NCBI RefSeq assembly: GCF_014647135.1
Contig: NZ_BMOP01000016.1
Location: 1-64,000, forward strand
Direction of reading: 5' to 3'
DNA from: Shewanella xiamenensis
Lineage (GTDB): Bacteria > Pseudomonadota > Gammaproteobacteria > Enterobacterales > Shewanellaceae
DNA: 64,000 bases
Positions 34,299 to 44,283 of the stretch are shown here, piece by piece; positions within the stretch are counted from its first letter, which is position 1; each line of letters opens with the position of its first letter. A program made the position numbers and the translations under genes. A model generated the notes under the pieces. That model saw only the letters and a list, made by a program, of their open reading frames with translations. It ran no database searches and was not told the origin of the DNA.

Positions 34299-35104
34299 AG
34301 TGAGAGTGAAAGTGTGTGTCTAAGATCGGCAGTCAAAGGAGAAGGCTTGAAACTGTGCGAATCGATCGCCAGTACATCCACCACGCCTAAGATGCTGTTA
34401 GTGATAAATGCCGAGTCAAACTCCACTAAACGCTCGGCGCCAAAGGGCAAACAATCAATATTCATCTGCCGTGCAAGTAAGGCTAACATCACTTGCTCGC
34501 GCATGACACCCGCAACGCCGCAGCGCGCCAAAGATGGGGTAATCACTCGATGGCCTTTAACAAAAAAGATATTCGCCATCGAAGATTCAATCACCTGCCC
34601 ATTACAATCCAGCACTAACCAATCATCAAAACCCTGTGGTAAGGGTTGGGATTTGATTAACACTTGCTCGAGGCGATTAAGGTGTTTTATCCCCGCCAAT
34701 AAGGGTTGATGACCTAATTGGACTGCGGAGGTTTTAAGACGAATACCCAGTTGTTGCCACGCAGCATAATGGGTAGGAATGGGATGAACAGAAACGATCT
34801 CCGTAACATTTACCTGCTCAGGCGGGGCATAGCCTCTGCCTCCAACACCGCGTGTGATCATCAATTTAATACAGTGATGCGGGTACTGTGCAGCAAGTGT
34901 ATTGAGCTGCTCGGCAAGGGCTGAACTCATTTGCCAGTCAAACCCAAGTCTTGCAGCGCCAGCCGTAAGACGGGCTTGATGCTGCTCAAAAAACAAAATA
35001 CCACACTCGCTACTTCGCATCGTAGCAAAGAGGCCATCACCATAGGCAAGTCCCCTGTCCATAGGAGCAATGCTTGCCTGTGAAACCCCATTAACCCAAA
35101 TCAA
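34295..35104 (-). CDS. pabC: Aminodeoxychorismate lyase
   Basis: PabC removes pyruvate from 4-amino-4-deoxychorismate to give 4-aminobenzoate for folate synthesis. It is a pyridoxal-phosphate enzyme of fold type IV. The 269-residue product opens with WVNGVSQASIAPMDRGLAYG and carries the cofactor lysine in AGIKHLNRLEQVL (around 140-150). ESSMANIFFVKG near 180-190 and the phosphate-loop region toward the C terminus complete the signature. It is 5 bases downstream of dcd and overlaps mltG by 4 bases. Confidence 0.95.
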   Translation of the reverse strand: MIWVNGVSQASIAPMDRGLAYGDGLFATMRSSECGILFFEQHQARLTAGAARLGFDWQMSSALAEQLNTLAAQYPHHCIKLMITRGVGGRGYAPPEQVNVTEIVSVHPIPTHYAAWQQLGIRLKTSAVQLGHQPLLAGIKHLNRLEQVLIKSQPLPQGFDDWLVLDCNGQVIESSMANIFFVKGHRVITPSLARCGVAGVMREQVMLALLARQMNIDCLPFGAERLVEFDSAFITNSILGVVDVLAIDSHSFKPSPLTADLRHTLSLSL

Positions 35105-35109
35105 GGGTA

Positions 35110-35691
35110 TTAGTCCTGACTGATACGGCTAGCAACCGCATCCTGTTGATCTTTATACTTGGCATTTTTGCGCTTGTTATACGGACGCGCCACTGGGCCA
35201 CTTAAACGTTCAAAGTTTAACGCACCAATGGTCATCCGTGGGCGCAGCGCTAAAGGCAACTTACCGCTGTTGTAAAACTCGAGCACGATTTTGCCCTGCC
35301 AACCCGGATCAATCCGGTGCGCAGTGACGTGCACCATCAAGCCTAAACGCGCCAGAGAGGAGCGGCCATCGAGCCAACCGACGATATCGGCAGGCAGTGC
35401 CACACTCTCATAGGTCACGGCGAGCGCCAATTCACCGGGATGCAGGAAGAAGGCTTCGCCGTCGGGGATTTCGATGATTTCGCTCATCACCCGATCGAGC
35501 GCCGCCTGCACTTCAATACTCGGACCACTGAGGTCGATAAAAGGCGCAGTATGATCCTTAAAGACGCGAAATTGCCCACCTAAGCGCACATCCACACTGA
35601 CGCCAGAAATCGCATCTATGCTTGGGCGAGGTTCTATAACGATAGTGCCGTTATCAAGGGCCTGTTCAATTTCGATATCGGTTAAGCGCAT
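35110..35691 (-). CDS. dcd: dCTP deaminase
   Basis: Dcd deaminates dCTP to dUTP, the main route to dTTP in enteric-type bacteria. The 193-residue product has the trimeric dUTPase/dCTP-deaminase fold. Key segments are the N-terminal [12 protein letters not shown], the [17 protein letters not shown] strand and the catalytic region [20 protein letters not shown] with nearby glutamate in [10 protein letters not shown]. The C-terminal lid contains [13 protein letters not shown]. It sits between udk and pabC; the enteric order apbC-udk-dcd is conserved. Confidence 0.97.
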   Translation of the reverse strand: MRLTDIEIEQALDNGTIVIEPRPSIDAISGVSVDVRLGGQFRVFKDHTAPFIDLSGPSIEVQAALDRVMSEIIEIPDGEAFFLHPGELALAVTYESVALPADIVGWLDGRSSLARLGLMVHVTAHRIDPGWQGKIVLEFYNSGKLPLALRPRMTIGALNFERLSGPVARPYNKRKNAKYKDQQDAVASRISQD

Positions 35692-35720
35692 CTTGCCTTT
35701 TACTCCCTGAGTTTTAGTCG

Positions 35721-36359
35721 TTATTTTGCCAGTAAATGTTGAATACGAGTCTTCAAAATATCGGTCGCGATACGGTTTTTACCGCCGCGAGGCACGATAA
35801 TATCAGCGTATTGTTTAGAAGGTTCAATAAATTGCAGGAACATAGGACGCACTGTCTTCTTGTACTGTGAAATCACTGACTCCATCGTACGGCCACGCTC
35901 GGCCACATCGCGGGTTAAACGGCGCAGGAAGCAAATATCTAGCGGCGTATCCATAAACACGCTCGCATCCATCAATTCACGTAATTTAGGGTCTGTTAAC
36001 AGCAGAATGCCCTCTAAAATGATCACTTTTTTCGGGGTCATTTTAACGGTTTCGGCCATACGCGTATGTTCGGTATAGCTATAGCAAGGGATATCAACAG
36101 CTTCGCCAGACTTTAGCAACTGCAAGTGTGTGCATAGCAGCTGATGGTCTAACGCCTTGGGATGGTCGTAGTTAGTTAACACACGCTCATCCATGGATAA
36201 ATGACTCTGATCGCGGTAGTACGCGTCTTCGTTAATTACCCCAATCTGATCTGTGCCTAAATCGCGGCGAAGTTCGTCAAAAATCGTCTTGGCAATTAAA
36301 CTCTTGCCCGATGCTGACGCGCCAGCAATTGCAATAATGACACACTGCTGAGAATTCAT
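35721..36359 (-). CDS. udk: Uridine kinase
   Basis: Udk phosphorylates uridine and cytidine in pyrimidine salvage. The 212-residue product has the P-loop GASASGKS (14-21), the [12 protein letters not shown] segment, the NYDHPKALD motif and the [20 protein letters not shown] region with substrate and ATP-binding arginines. It is 11 bases downstream of mrp and 29 bases upstream of dcd, consistent with one transcript. Confidence 0.97.
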   Translation of the reverse strand: MNSQQCVIIAIAGASASGKSLIAKTIFDELRRDLGTDQIGVINEDAYYRDQSHLSMDERVLTNYDHPKALDHQLLCTHLQLLKSGEAVDIPCYSYTEHTRMAETVKMTPKKVIILEGILLLTDPKLRELMDASVFMDTPLDICFLRRLTRDVAERGRTMESVISQYKKTVRPMFLQFIEPSKQYADIIVPRGGKNRIATDILKTRIQHLLAK

Positions 36360-36370
36360 ACCCTTAAACC

Positions 36371-37486
36371 TTACTCGTCATCTGATACGCTAATAGAAAC
36401 TGTTTTCTGGCTCTGTTTAAGTGCCAATTCGGCGCCCACTTTACGGGCAATTTCCCGATAAAGTGCCGCCACTTCACTGTCAGGCTCGGCCACCACCGTC
36501 GGCGCACCCACATCCATGGCTTCACGGATATTGATATGCAACGGTAAGGCGCCTAACAGTGGAACTTGATAACGCTCGGCCATTTTACTGCCACCGTGCG
36601 TACCAAATGGGTGTTCTTTATGACCACACTCGGGACATAAATGGAAACTCATATTCTCAACAATCCCGAGGACGGGGATATTCACCTTCTGGAACATGGT
36701 GATGCCTTTCTTGGCATCGGCCAGCGCGATGTCCTGAGGGGTGGTCACAATCACAGCGCCACTTACTGGCACTTTTTGTGACAAGGTCAATTGAATATCA
36801 CCAGTCCCCGGCGGCATGTCGACCACCAGATAATCCAATTCAGGCCACTGGGTTTCATTGAGCAACTGCGCAAGCGCGCCCGCCGCCATAGGGCCACGCC
36901 ATACTGCGGCTTCATCACCACTTAACATAAAACCAATCGATTGAGCGGCAATGCCATGGGCACTGGCGGCGCTCATGTGTTTACCATCGAGGGAAACGGG
37001 TCTGAAGTTGGGGATCCCGAGCATTAATGGGACGGAAGGACCATAAATATCGGCATCTAAAATACCGACCTGGGCACCTTCTGCTGCCAGTGCTAAGGCA
37101 AGGTTAACCGCCGTGGTCGATTTACCCACACCGCCTTTGCCTGATGCGACGGCAATCACTTGCTTCACATTGGCAATCGGTGCAATAGAGGCAATCGCCG
37201 AATACACTTTTGGTTGGAAATCGATTTCGCACTCAACTTCGTCGATGGCATCCAGCACCGCGAGTTTGTTGGTGAGTGCCATAACAGTATCACGGTATTG
37301 GGTCATACAAGGGTATGGATAGACTAAGCCAAGCTGCAAACGCTTACCTTCAATCGCCAATTTATTCACGCATCCTGCGCTCACTAACCCCTTCGCTAAA
37401 TACGGGTCGATATATGCATCGAGAATGGCCAGAACGGGCCCGAGAAGATCGTCACTTAAACGATAATCAGTTTGAGTTGAAGACAA
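36371..37486 (-). CDS. apbC: Iron-sulfur carrier protein Mrp/ApbC (P-loop ATPase)
   Basis: Mrp/ApbC binds and transfers iron-sulfur clusters to apoproteins in the cytoplasm. The product of about 371 residues has an N-terminal MIP18-like region and the deviant Walker [15 protein letters not shown] switch region [14 protein letters not shown] and the C-x2-C cluster site LCPECGHKE follow. The longest frame starts with TTG 37504, but that leaves no ribosome site. TTG 37486 follows GGGGGT by seven bases and gives an [14 protein letters not shown] start, so I prefer it. It is divergent from metG, as in enteric bacteria. Confidence 0.92.
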   Translation of the reverse strand: MSSTQTDYRLSDDLLGPVLAILDAYIDPYLAKGLVSAGCVNKLAIEGKRLQLGLVYPYPCMTQYRDTVMALTNKLAVLDAIDEVECEIDFQPKVYSAIASIAPIANVKQVIAVASGKGGVGKSTTAVNLALALAAEGAQVGILDADIYGPSVPLMLGIPNFRPVSLDGKHMSAASAHGIAAQSIGFMLSGDEAAVWRGPMAAGALAQLLNETQWPELDYLVVDMPPGTGDIQLTLSQKVPVSGAVIVTTPQDIALADAKKGITMFQKVNIPVLGIVENMSFHLCPECGHKEHPFGTHGGSKMAERYQVPLLGALPLHINIREAMDVGAPTVVAEPDSEVAALYREIARKVGAELALKQSQKTVSISVSDDE

Positions 37487-37646
37487 AAGAATTACCCCCA
37501 CCAATAAATTTGCCCAAGTGTACCAGATAATGACAAAAACATTAGCGCAGATTTAACCCAATCGACTCAGGTTTTGATGAAAATCATCCTGTAATCGGTT
37601 AGTATCTCTACCATTATTTTTGGCCCACCACGATATTTGAGACAAG

Positions 37647-39677
37647 ATGGCAACTTCACAACGTAAAATTCTCGTGACCAGCGCACTTCCCTACGCGAAC
37701 GGACCGATTCATTTAGGTCACATGCTGGAATACATCCAGACGGATATCTGGTCGCGTTATCAAAAGCTTCGTGGACATGAGTGCCACTATATTTGTGCCG
37801 ATGACGCCCACGGCACACCGATTATGCTTAAGGCGCAGCAATTAGGCATGGCGCCTGAAGAAATGATCGCTCAAGTCAACAAAGAGCATCAACAGGATTT
37901 CGCCGATTTTAATATCGCCTTCGATAATTATCACAGCACCCACAGTGAAGAAAACCGCGTGCTGGCGAGCGATATTTACTTAAAACTGCGCGCTAATGGC
38001 TATATCAAGAGCAAGAGCATTTCGCAGTTATTTGACCCTGAAAAGTCGATGTTCCTGCCAGACCGCTTCGTAAAAGGCACCTGCCCTAAGTGTAAGTCAC
38101 CGGATCAATACGGCGACAACTGTGATGCCTGCGGCGCAACTTACAGCCCAACTGAGCTGATTAACCCTAAATCGGCAGTATCGGGCGCGACGCCTGTGAT
38201 GAAGGACACTGAGCACTTCTTCTTCGACTTACCCGCTTTCGAAGACATGCTCAAAGAGTGGACTCGCTCGGGTGCGCTGCAAACCGAAATGGCCAACAAA
38301 CTCGACGAATGGTTCGAACAGGGTCTGCAGCAATGGGATATCACCCGCGATGCGCCTTACTTTGGCTTTGAGATCCCAGATGCACCGGGCAAATACTTCT
38401 ACGTATGGTTAGATGCGCCTATTGGCTACATGGGCTCATTCAAAAACCTCTGTGACAAACGCCCTGAGCTAAGCTTCGATGAATTTTGGGCGAAGGATTC
38501 TAAAGCCGAGGTTTACCACTTTATCGGTAAGGACATTGTCTACTTCCACAGCCTGTTCTGGCCAGCCATGCTCTATGGCTCGGGCTACCGTCAACCTAAC
38601 AGCGTCTACGCCCACGGTTATGTAACAGTAAACGGCGCTAAGATGTCTAAATCTAAGGGCACCTTTATTAAGGCGCGTACCTATTTAGACCACTTAGATC
38701 CTGAATACTTACGCTACTACTACGCCGCCAAACTGAGCAGCCGTATCGACGATCTCGATCTGAATTTAGAAGACTTCGTACAACGCGTAAACTCAGACTT
38801 AGTGGGCAAACTCGTTAACCTTGCGTCTCGTACCGCTGGCTTTATCACTAAGCGTTTCGAGGGCAAGTTGGCCAAGATTGCCGACACTACGCTCACGGAT
38901 GCGTTTTTAGCTAAGCAAGAGCAAATCGCCGAGTTCTATGAAACCCGCGAATACGGTAAAGCGATGCGCGAAATCATGGCACTGGCCGATATCGCCAACG
39001 GTTTTGTCGCCGATGCCGCGCCTTGGCAGTTAGTGAAACAAGACGATCAACAGGAAGCGGCGCACCAAGTGTGCTCGAATGCTCTGAACCTGTTCCGCAT
39101 TCTAGTCACTTACTTAAAACCTGTGTTGCCACGTTTAGCCCAGGACGTTGAAGCCTTCTTCCAACAGACCTTAACTTGGGATGCGCTAAACCAAGATATG
39201 GCGGGACATGAAATTGCACCATTCAAAGCCATGATGCAACGTGTTGAATTAGACAAGGTTAACGCTATGGTGGCCGACTCTAAAGAAAACCTGCAAGCTA
39301 CAAGCGAGCCTGAAGCGCCTAAGGGTCCACTGGCGAGCGATCCGATTAGCGACACCATCAACTATGAAGATTTCGCTAAAATCGATCTGCGTATTGCGCG
39401 TATCGTCAAAGCCGAGCATGTGGCCGAAGCCGACAAACTGTTAAAACTGCAATTGGATATCGGCGGCGAAACCCGTCAGGTATTTGCAGGCATTAAATCA
39501 GCCTATTCGCCAGAGGATCTCGAAGGCAAGTTGACTGTGATGGTTGCCAACCTTGCACCACGTAAGATGCGTTTTGGCATGTCAGAAGGCATGGTATTGG
39601 CAGCTGGCCCTGGTGGCAGCGATTTGTGGATTTTAGAACCCCATGAAGGTGCACAGCCTGGTATGCGGGTGAAGTAA
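37647..39677 (+). CDS. metG: Methionyl-tRNA synthetase
   Basis: MetG charges initiator and elongator tRNA-Met with methionine. The 676-residue product has the HIGH-type motif [15 protein letters not shown], the zinc-binding connective peptide ([18 protein letters not shown]) and the KMSKS motif in [12 protein letters not shown]. An anticodon-binding helical domain follows, and a C-terminal tRNA-binding/dimerisation domain ([17 protein letters not shown] to EGMVLAAG). Domain content and length match the dimeric enteric form. It is single, divergent from mrp and followed by a terminator. Confidence 0.98.
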   Translation: MATSQRKILVTSALPYANGPIHLGHMLEYIQTDIWSRYQKLRGHECHYICADDAHGTPIMLKAQQLGMAPEEMIAQVNKEHQQDFADFNIAFDNYHSTHSEENRVLASDIYLKLRANGYIKSKSISQLFDPEKSMFLPDRFVKGTCPKCKSPDQYGDNCDACGATYSPTELINPKSAVSGATPVMKDTEHFFFDLPAFEDMLKEWTRSGALQTEMANKLDEWFEQGLQQWDITRDAPYFGFEIPDAPGKYFYVWLDAPIGYMGSFKNLCDKRPELSFDEFWAKDSKAEVYHFIGKDIVYFHSLFWPAMLYGSGYRQPNSVYAHGYVTVNGAKMSKSKGTFIKARTYLDHLDPEYLRYYYAAKLSSRIDDLDLNLEDFVQRVNSDLVGKLVNLASRTAGFITKRFEGKLAKIADTTLTDAFLAKQEQIAEFYETREYGKAMREIMALADIANGFVADAAPWQLVKQDDQQEAAHQVCSNALNLFRILVTYLKPVLPRLAQDVEAFFQQTLTWDALNQDMAGHEIAPFKAMMQRVELDKVNAMVADSKENLQATSEPEAPKGPLASDPISDTINYEDFAKIDLRIARIVKAEHVAEADKLLKLQLDIGGETRQVFAGIKSAYSPEDLEGKLTVMVANLAPRKMRFGMSEGMVLAAGPGGSDLWILEPHEGAQPGMRVK

Positions 39678-39714
39678 AACACAGAGCACGACCCAAGCTA
39701 CTGCTAAACCGAGA

Positions 39715-39743
39715 TAAGGCCGCATAAAATGCGGCCTTATTTG
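39715..39743 (+). terminator. Intrinsic terminator after metG
   Basis: A stem TAAGGCCGCAT/ATGCGGCCTTA with a three-base loop is followed by TTTG. It lies 38 bases past the metG stop. Confidence 0.82.
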
Positions 39744-39752
39744 TTGGTAAAA

Positions 39753-39788
39753 CATCCCGTTACGCTTTTCTGGAAGTGTAACGGGATG
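39753..39788. repeat. Strong inverted repeat (hairpin) upstream of the AEC permease gene
   Basis: CATCCCGTTACGCTT faces AAGTGTAACGGGATG with a six-base loop: 15 pairs including one G-U wobble. No T-run follows on either strand. It may be a repetitive palindrome, an RNA-stability element or a binding site. Confidence 0.6.
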
Positions 39789-39829
39789 CGCTCTCGACAA
39801 GCGACTCACTGTGGGACACTATCGCGCCT

Positions 39830-39857
39830 GTGGCTAAGTGACTGTGGTTAAGTGACT
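39830..39857 (+). repeat. 14-base tandem duplication
   Basis: GTGGCTAAGTGACT is followed at once by GTGGTTAAGTGACT, a single-base difference. A degenerate third unit (TTAGCTAAATTT) follows. This looks like a small slippage duplication in the metG-AEC gap. Confidence 0.6.
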
Positions 39858-40055
39858 TTAGCTAAATTTATCTAAATGACGGTGTAAAAGCCACTCTATC
39901 TAGCCAGCGATAAGTTAACGGTAATAGCTAAGCGTGAATCGACCGCTAACACTAAGCAGTCATGGCTGAGCTGTAATTGCTGTTGAAATTGCTGTTGTAA
40001 TAGCCAAGCCGCACTGTGTCGCGGCAACGCACTATGGAATTTTCGAGGAGAAGTT

Positions 40056-41012
40056 ATGGGCAATATCATTGAGCAGCTGTTGTTTTCTGCTTCAATAACC
40101 GGTCCCATCTGTTTAATGTTAGCCCTAGGCGTGATACTTAAACGCACTCAAGTGATTGACGAGCACTTTATTGATATCGCTTCTAAGCTGGTTTTTAATG
40201 TCACCCTGCCGGCGCTGTTGTTTCTCAGCATCATCAGCTCGCATCACGATCTTGCCGCCAGTGCGCCATTAATCGGTTATGGCTTACTCGCCAACTTACT
40301 GTTTTTTATCCTCTCGACCTACGCGACGAAACGATTTTTCCCCGAGCCGAAGGATCAAGGCGTTATTATTCAAGGGGGATTTAGGGCCAATACCGCCATT
40401 ATCGGCTTAGCCTATGTCTCTAATGCCTATGGCGAATCAGGCGTTGCTTTAGCGGCCGTTTATGTCGCGTCCATGACGCTGCTCTACAATATTCAAGCCG
40501 TAATTTGTTTAAGCCCACGGGGAGAGGAATCGAGCCGCCGCGCCTTTGCAGTGATCATTAAAACCATCACTAAAAACCCGCTGATCATTGCCATTATGCT
40601 CGGCATGCTGTTTTACCTGCTGGCGATCCCAGTACCGAAAATGATCCTCGATGCCGGGCAATACTTTGCCAATATGACACTCCCCTTAGCACTGCTGTGT
40701 ACAGGCGGCTCATTGGATATTGGCTCGCTCAGACATGAAAAGTATGCCACTTGGTTCTCAACCGCCTTAAAACTGATCTTTGCGCCACTGTTTATCACCC
40801 TAGGCGCCTTGATACTTGGCTATCGCGGAGTTGAACTTGCATTAGTGTTTTTGATGAGCGCCGCGCCCACAGCGGCCGCAAGTTATGTGATGGCGCGGGC
40901 CATGGGGGGAAATGCCACGCTTGCGGCCAATATTATCGCCTTAACCACCGTTTGCTCGCTGCTCACCTGCACCTTAGGCATTTTTATCCTGTCGACCCTA
41001 GGGCTTATTTAA
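40056..41012 (+). CDS. AEC-family (auxin efflux carrier-like) transporter
   Basis: This 318-residue polytopic membrane protein belongs to the bacterial AEC family, which exports or imports small carboxylates such as malate or malonate. About ten helices arranged as two repeats are visible, with a cytoplasmic break near 145-165 (SPRGEESSRRAF). Helix-breaking motifs such as FNVTLPALLFLSI and ANMTLPLALLCTGGSLD are typical of the family. The ATG follows GAGGAGAAGTT, an excellent ribosome site. No linked regulator or enzyme points to its substrate. Confidence 0.88.
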   Translation: MGNIIEQLLFSASITGPICLMLALGVILKRTQVIDEHFIDIASKLVFNVTLPALLFLSIISSHHDLAASAPLIGYGLLANLLFFILSTYATKRFFPEPKDQGVIIQGGFRANTAIIGLAYVSNAYGESGVALAAVYVASMTLLYNIQAVICLSPRGEESSRRAFAVIIKTITKNPLIIAIMLGMLFYLLAIPVPKMILDAGQYFANMTLPLALLCTGGSLDIGSLRHEKYATWFSTALKLIFAPLFITLGALILGYRGVELALVFLMSAAPTAAASYVMARAMGGNATLAANIIALTTVCSLLTCTLGIFILSTLGLI

Positions 41013-41053
41013 ACTTAGGACTGATTTGAACTTAAGGTTGATTTACATAAGAC

Positions 41054-41080
41054 AAAGGCGAGCATGGCTCGCCTTTCATT
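41054..41080. terminator. Bidirectional intrinsic terminator between the AEC and NIF3 genes
   Basis: A perfect 10-bp stem AAAGGCGAGC/GCTCGCCTTT with loop ATG is flanked by TTTCATTT on the plus side and TTTGTCTTAT on the minus side. It lies between two convergent genes and can serve both. Confidence 0.78.
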
Positions 41081-41106
41081 TACAAAATGTCGATAAAGCA
41101 ACATTG

Positions 41107-41859
41107 TTAAACAGGGTTAGCGATATCTACAAAATGGTGTACCAAATTAAATTCGCGAGCGAGATGACGCCCCAGCGCCTCAATGCCAAAACGCTCGGTC
41201 GCATGGTGACCCGCCGCATAATAGTGAATTCCCTGCTCCACGGCGCTATGGTAAGTACGCTCTGACACTTCACCACTGATAAACGCATCCACACCAAGAC
41301 TCGCGGCAACATCGATATAATCCTGCGCACCGCCCGTACACCAAGCTAAATATTGGATTTCATCCGAACTCTCGCCAATATGCAGCGGCGCTCTGCCAAG
41401 CACTTCGTCTAAGGTCGCGGCAAATTCACTGGCAGTGACGGGTAAATCGAGCTTTCCACGCCACACTAATCCCTGTGCCACATCTTCTACTGCTTCAGCA
41501 TCGATGATCCCCAGTTTGCGGCCTAAGACCGCATTATTACCTAACATTGGATGGGCATCTAAGGGCAAGTGATAACCAAACAGATTGATATCGTGGGCGA
41601 GTAAGGCTTTGATTCGGCGCTGCTTCATGCCGGTGATCACCTCAGGCTCACTCTTCCAGAAAAAACCATGGTGAACCAAAATCGCATCGGCTTTGAGGCG
41701 AATAGCCTCATCGATTAACGCTTGGCAAGCAGTCACACCTGTCACTATGGTGCGGATATCTGCTTTACCTTCAACCTGCAAACCATTGGGGGCGTAATCT
41801 TTAAAGGCCGATATCCGCAAAAAATCGGCTAAATATTGGGTTAGTTCTGTCCTTGTCAT
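41107..41859 (-). CDS. NIF3/YbgI family dinuclear-metal protein
   Basis: This 250-residue protein belongs to the NIF3/DUF34 family, which forms a hexameric ring with two metals per subunit; its function is unresolved. Metal ligands are visible in the ILVHHGFFWKSE motif, the NLFGYHLPLDAHP motif and the C-terminal GIHYYAAGHHATERFG motif. Length equals that of enteric YbgI (about 247). It is convergent with the AEC gene and monocistronic. Confidence 0.92.
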   Translation of the reverse strand: MTRTELTQYLADFLRISAFKDYAPNGLQVEGKADIRTIVTGVTACQALIDEAIRLKADAILVHHGFFWKSEPEVITGMKQRRIKALLAHDINLFGYHLPLDAHPMLGNNAVLGRKLGIIDAEAVEDVAQGLVWRGKLDLPVTASEFAATLDEVLGRAPLHIGESSDEIQYLAWCTGGAQDYIDVAASLGVDAFISGEVSERTYHSAVEQGIHYYAAGHHATERFGIEALGRHLAREFNLVHHFVDIANPV

Positions 41860-41934
41860 TCCATCACCGTTTAACGTTCTTTATTAATGTTTGGCAGTTA
41901 AGCTTAATTTCCTCGCGTTAGTTGCATGGCTTAG

Positions 41935-42405
41935 TTACATGGCTAAATCAACGCGAACCCCACCTTGCAGGTACACCACACGTACCCTATCCCCCGCATT
42001 GAACACCATGCCAGGGTCATAATCTTGGATCACCATGACTTGCGTGCCGTCTTCCTGAGTGATCATCAGCTCCACGAGCTTGAGCGATTGCACCGTTGTG
42101 CCACTGCCATAACGATTGCCAACCCCAGTACCAATTAAGGCGCCTAATATTGTCGCAATATCTTGGCCAGAGCCACCACCAAATTGATGGCCGATAACAC
42201 CACCCGCTAATGCGCCACCGAAAGTTTTCCAACCTTGGTTTCGGTCTTCAATTAATTGGGTTTCGGTGATATTGCGTACTGAGTTGATATCGCCATAGAG
42301 GACTTTTTCGACCGGCACCGCCTGATTACGATCGTAACCTGCTTGCACCGGAGAAATCACTAAAGCACAAATAAACATAAAGCTCGCTAGTGTAGGTTTC
42401 CACAT
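41935..42405 (-). CDS. Glycine-zipper (SlyB/OmpA-like) envelope protein
   Basis: The 156-residue product has a cleavable signal peptide (hydrophobic stretch ending SPVQA near residue 22) and no lipobox cysteine. A glycine-zipper segment rich in G-x3-G repeats follows (FGGALAGGVIGHQFGGGSGQ, then ILGALIGTGVGNRYG, about 62-102). The C-terminal part is a small beta-rich region (VIQDYDPGMVFNAGDRVRVV) like that of the 17-kDa surface antigen/SlyB group. It is probably periplasmic or outer-membrane associated; its precise role is unknown. It is divergent from aat. Confidence 0.85.
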   Translation of the reverse strand: MWKPTLASFMFICALVISPVQAGYDRNQAVPVEKVLYGDINSVRNITETQLIEDRNQGWKTFGGALAGGVIGHQFGGGSGQDIATILGALIGTGVGNRYGSGTTVQSLKLVELMITQEDGTQVMVIQDYDPGMVFNAGDRVRVVYLQGGVRVDLAM

Positions 42406-42459
42406 ATCCGAATTTCCGCTAACTTAGTATAAGGGTCTATTACTGAATCATACGCAATT

Positions 42460-43170
42460 GTGAACTCACTGTCTTTTCTGAATCACGAATTTGAAGCTTT
42501 TCCTTCACCCGAACTCGCCCTCACCGATCCAAACGGCTTATTGGCGATAGGCGGTGACCTACGCCCAGAGCGTTTGTTGACCGCCTATTATCACGGCATT
42601 TTCCCTTGGTTTAACGCCGAGGATCCTATTTTATGGTGGTCACCCGATCCCCGCGCCATTTTTATTCCAGGCCAAGTGAATATCAGCACCAGTTTACGTA
42701 AATATTTAAAAAAACAGCCTTGGTGCTATACCATCAATCATGCCTTTACCGATGTGATGGCGGGTTGTGCTCAACCTCGGCGTAAACAAGCTGGCACTTG
42801 GATAACCCATGAAATCCAAATGGCCTACCGTGAGCTACACCATAATGGCCATGCCCACTCAATCGAAGTTTGGCACGGCGAACGATTAATCGGTGGGCTT
42901 TATGGTCTCGCCATCGGCCAAGTGTTTTGTGGCGAATCCATGTTCCACCGCGAAACCAATGCGTCAAAGGCGGCCATGGCGGTGTTGCAACAACATTTAA
43001 TCAAAATGAATTTTAAACTTATCGATGCACAGGTAATGAATCCCCACCTTGAGAGCTTAGGGGCAAAACCCGTTAAACGTGCGAACTTTATACAACTCTT
43101 AACCCAGTTTAGGGATAACACGGTCAATCCTGCAGCTTGGATACCAAGTGAGGTCACACTTGAACTCTAA
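42460..43170 (+). CDS. aat: Leucyl/phenylalanyl-tRNA-protein transferase
   Basis: Aat attaches leucine or phenylalanine from tRNA to proteins with N-terminal Arg or Lys, creating an N-degron read by ClpS-ClpAP. The 236-residue product has the family hallmark [20 protein letters not shown], the [12 protein letters not shown] segment and the [16 protein letters not shown] motif. Start is GTG at 42460 with a poor ribosome site; the [20 protein letters not shown] beginning fits Shewanella homologues as I recall them. It overlaps bpt by 11 bases. Confidence 0.96.
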   Translation: MNSLSFLNHEFEAFPSPELALTDPNGLLAIGGDLRPERLLTAYYHGIFPWFNAEDPILWWSPDPRAIFIPGQVNISTSLRKYLKKQPWCYTINHAFTDVMAGCAQPRRKQAGTWITHEIQMAYRELHHNGHAHSIEVWHGERLIGGLYGLAIGQVFCGESMFHRETNASKAAMAVLQQHLIKMNFKLIDAQVMNPHLESLGAKPVKRANFIQLLTQFRDNTVNPAAWIPSEVTLEL

Positions 43171-43876
43171 CGCGAGTAACACCCCAATCGCCATTGGGAT
43201 CAGCCAAATTTTCCCCTGCAGTTACCTCGATGGTCAGCAGGAGCAACTGTTAGTCATTCAGGAGGAAACCCTCGACCCAATACTATTTGAGCGGCTACTC
43301 GCCATAGGTTTTCGCCGCAGTGGCAGCGCCATTTATAAACCCCGTTGCCCCCGTTGCAGTGCCTGTCAGCCGATTCGGTTACCAATTAAAGAATTTACAC
43401 CGTCTAAACGGCAAAAGCGCACCCTAGCCCATAACCGTGATTTAACTTGGCGCATCACCTCAGAACATACCGAGGCTCAATATGCCCTATATGAAAAATA
43501 CATCCGTGAGCGCCACTTCGATGGCCCAATGTTTCCGCCAAGCAAAACCCAATATGAACAATTTTTATTCTGTCATTGGCTGCCCCCCACGTTTATTGAA
43601 GTCTATGATGGCAATAGACTTGTGGCTGTAGCAGTGACAGACACTCTGCCCAATAGTTTGTCAGCCATTTACAGCTATTTTGACCCCGATGAAGAACGCC
43701 GCTCCCTTGGCGTATTGTTGATCTTACTCCAGTGCAGATTGGCTAAAATGCAGGGTAAAGATTTTCTTTATCTGGGATATCAAATTGATGCAAATCGGAA
43801 AATGTCCTACAAACGCTTATACCGCCCTTATCAGATTTTAACCCCCCAAGGCTGGGAGTATTCCCAAGTTTGCTAG
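43160..43876 (+). CDS. bpt: Aspartate/glutamate leucyltransferase (Bpt)
   Basis: Bpt transfers leucine from tRNA to proteins beginning with Asp or Glu, another route to a ClpS-recognised N-degron. It belongs to the arginyltransferase (ATE) family. The 238-residue product has N-terminal cysteines in CSYLDG and [13 protein letters not shown], the family zinc/heme-type motif. The C-terminal half is a GNAT-like fold ([39 protein letters not shown]). GTG 43148 is an open alternative start, but TTG 43160 has GAGG six bases upstream. It overlaps aat, so translation is likely coupled. Confidence 0.93.
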   Translation: MNSNASNTPIAIGISQIFPCSYLDGQQEQLLVIQEETLDPILFERLLAIGFRRSGSAIYKPRCPRCSACQPIRLPIKEFTPSKRQKRTLAHNRDLTWRITSEHTEAQYALYEKYIRERHFDGPMFPPSKTQYEQFLFCHWLPPTFIEVYDGNRLVAVAVTDTLPNSLSAIYSYFDPDEERRSLGVLLILLQCRLAKMQGKDFLYLGYQIDANRKMSYKRLYRPYQILTPQGWEYSQVC

Positions 43877-43955
43877 GCACATCCCCTTTACAGCAAGGTG
43901 AATTTGCGGCATGATACGCCCGTTTTTTATATTCGAAGGCTAATGGGATAAATAA

Positions 43956-44177
<222 letters not shown>

Positions 44178-44193
44178 TATTCCCCTTTAGTTG

Positions 44194-44220
44194 AAAAACC
44201 CGGCGAGGCCGGGTTTTTTT
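44194..44220 (+). terminator. Intrinsic terminator after infA
   Basis: A stem AAAACCCGGC/GCCGGGTTTT with loop GAG is followed by more T. It begins 16 bases past the infA stop. Confidence 0.92.
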
Positions 44221-44236
44221 GTTGGCGTGAGATTAG

Positions 44237-44264
44237 AAAAATGGCTGCAATTGCAGCCATTTTT
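44237..44264 (-). terminator. Intrinsic terminator after clpA
   Basis: A perfect palindrome AAAAATGGCTGCAA/TTGCAGCCATTTTT with T-run on either strand. It lies 19 bases past the clpA stop and can act from both directions. Confidence 0.82.
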
Positions 44265-44283
44265 ATTGGGTTTTCGCGAGAGA

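Larger units (their letters stand above)
39678..40055 (+). other. Non-coding gap between metG and the AEC permease gene
   Basis: This 378-base gap has the metG terminator at its start, a strong 15-bp hairpin at 39753-39788, and a 14-base tandem duplication at 39830-39857. A good ribosome site (GAGGAGAA) lies just before the next ATG. No credible gene is present on either strand. Confidence 0.6.
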
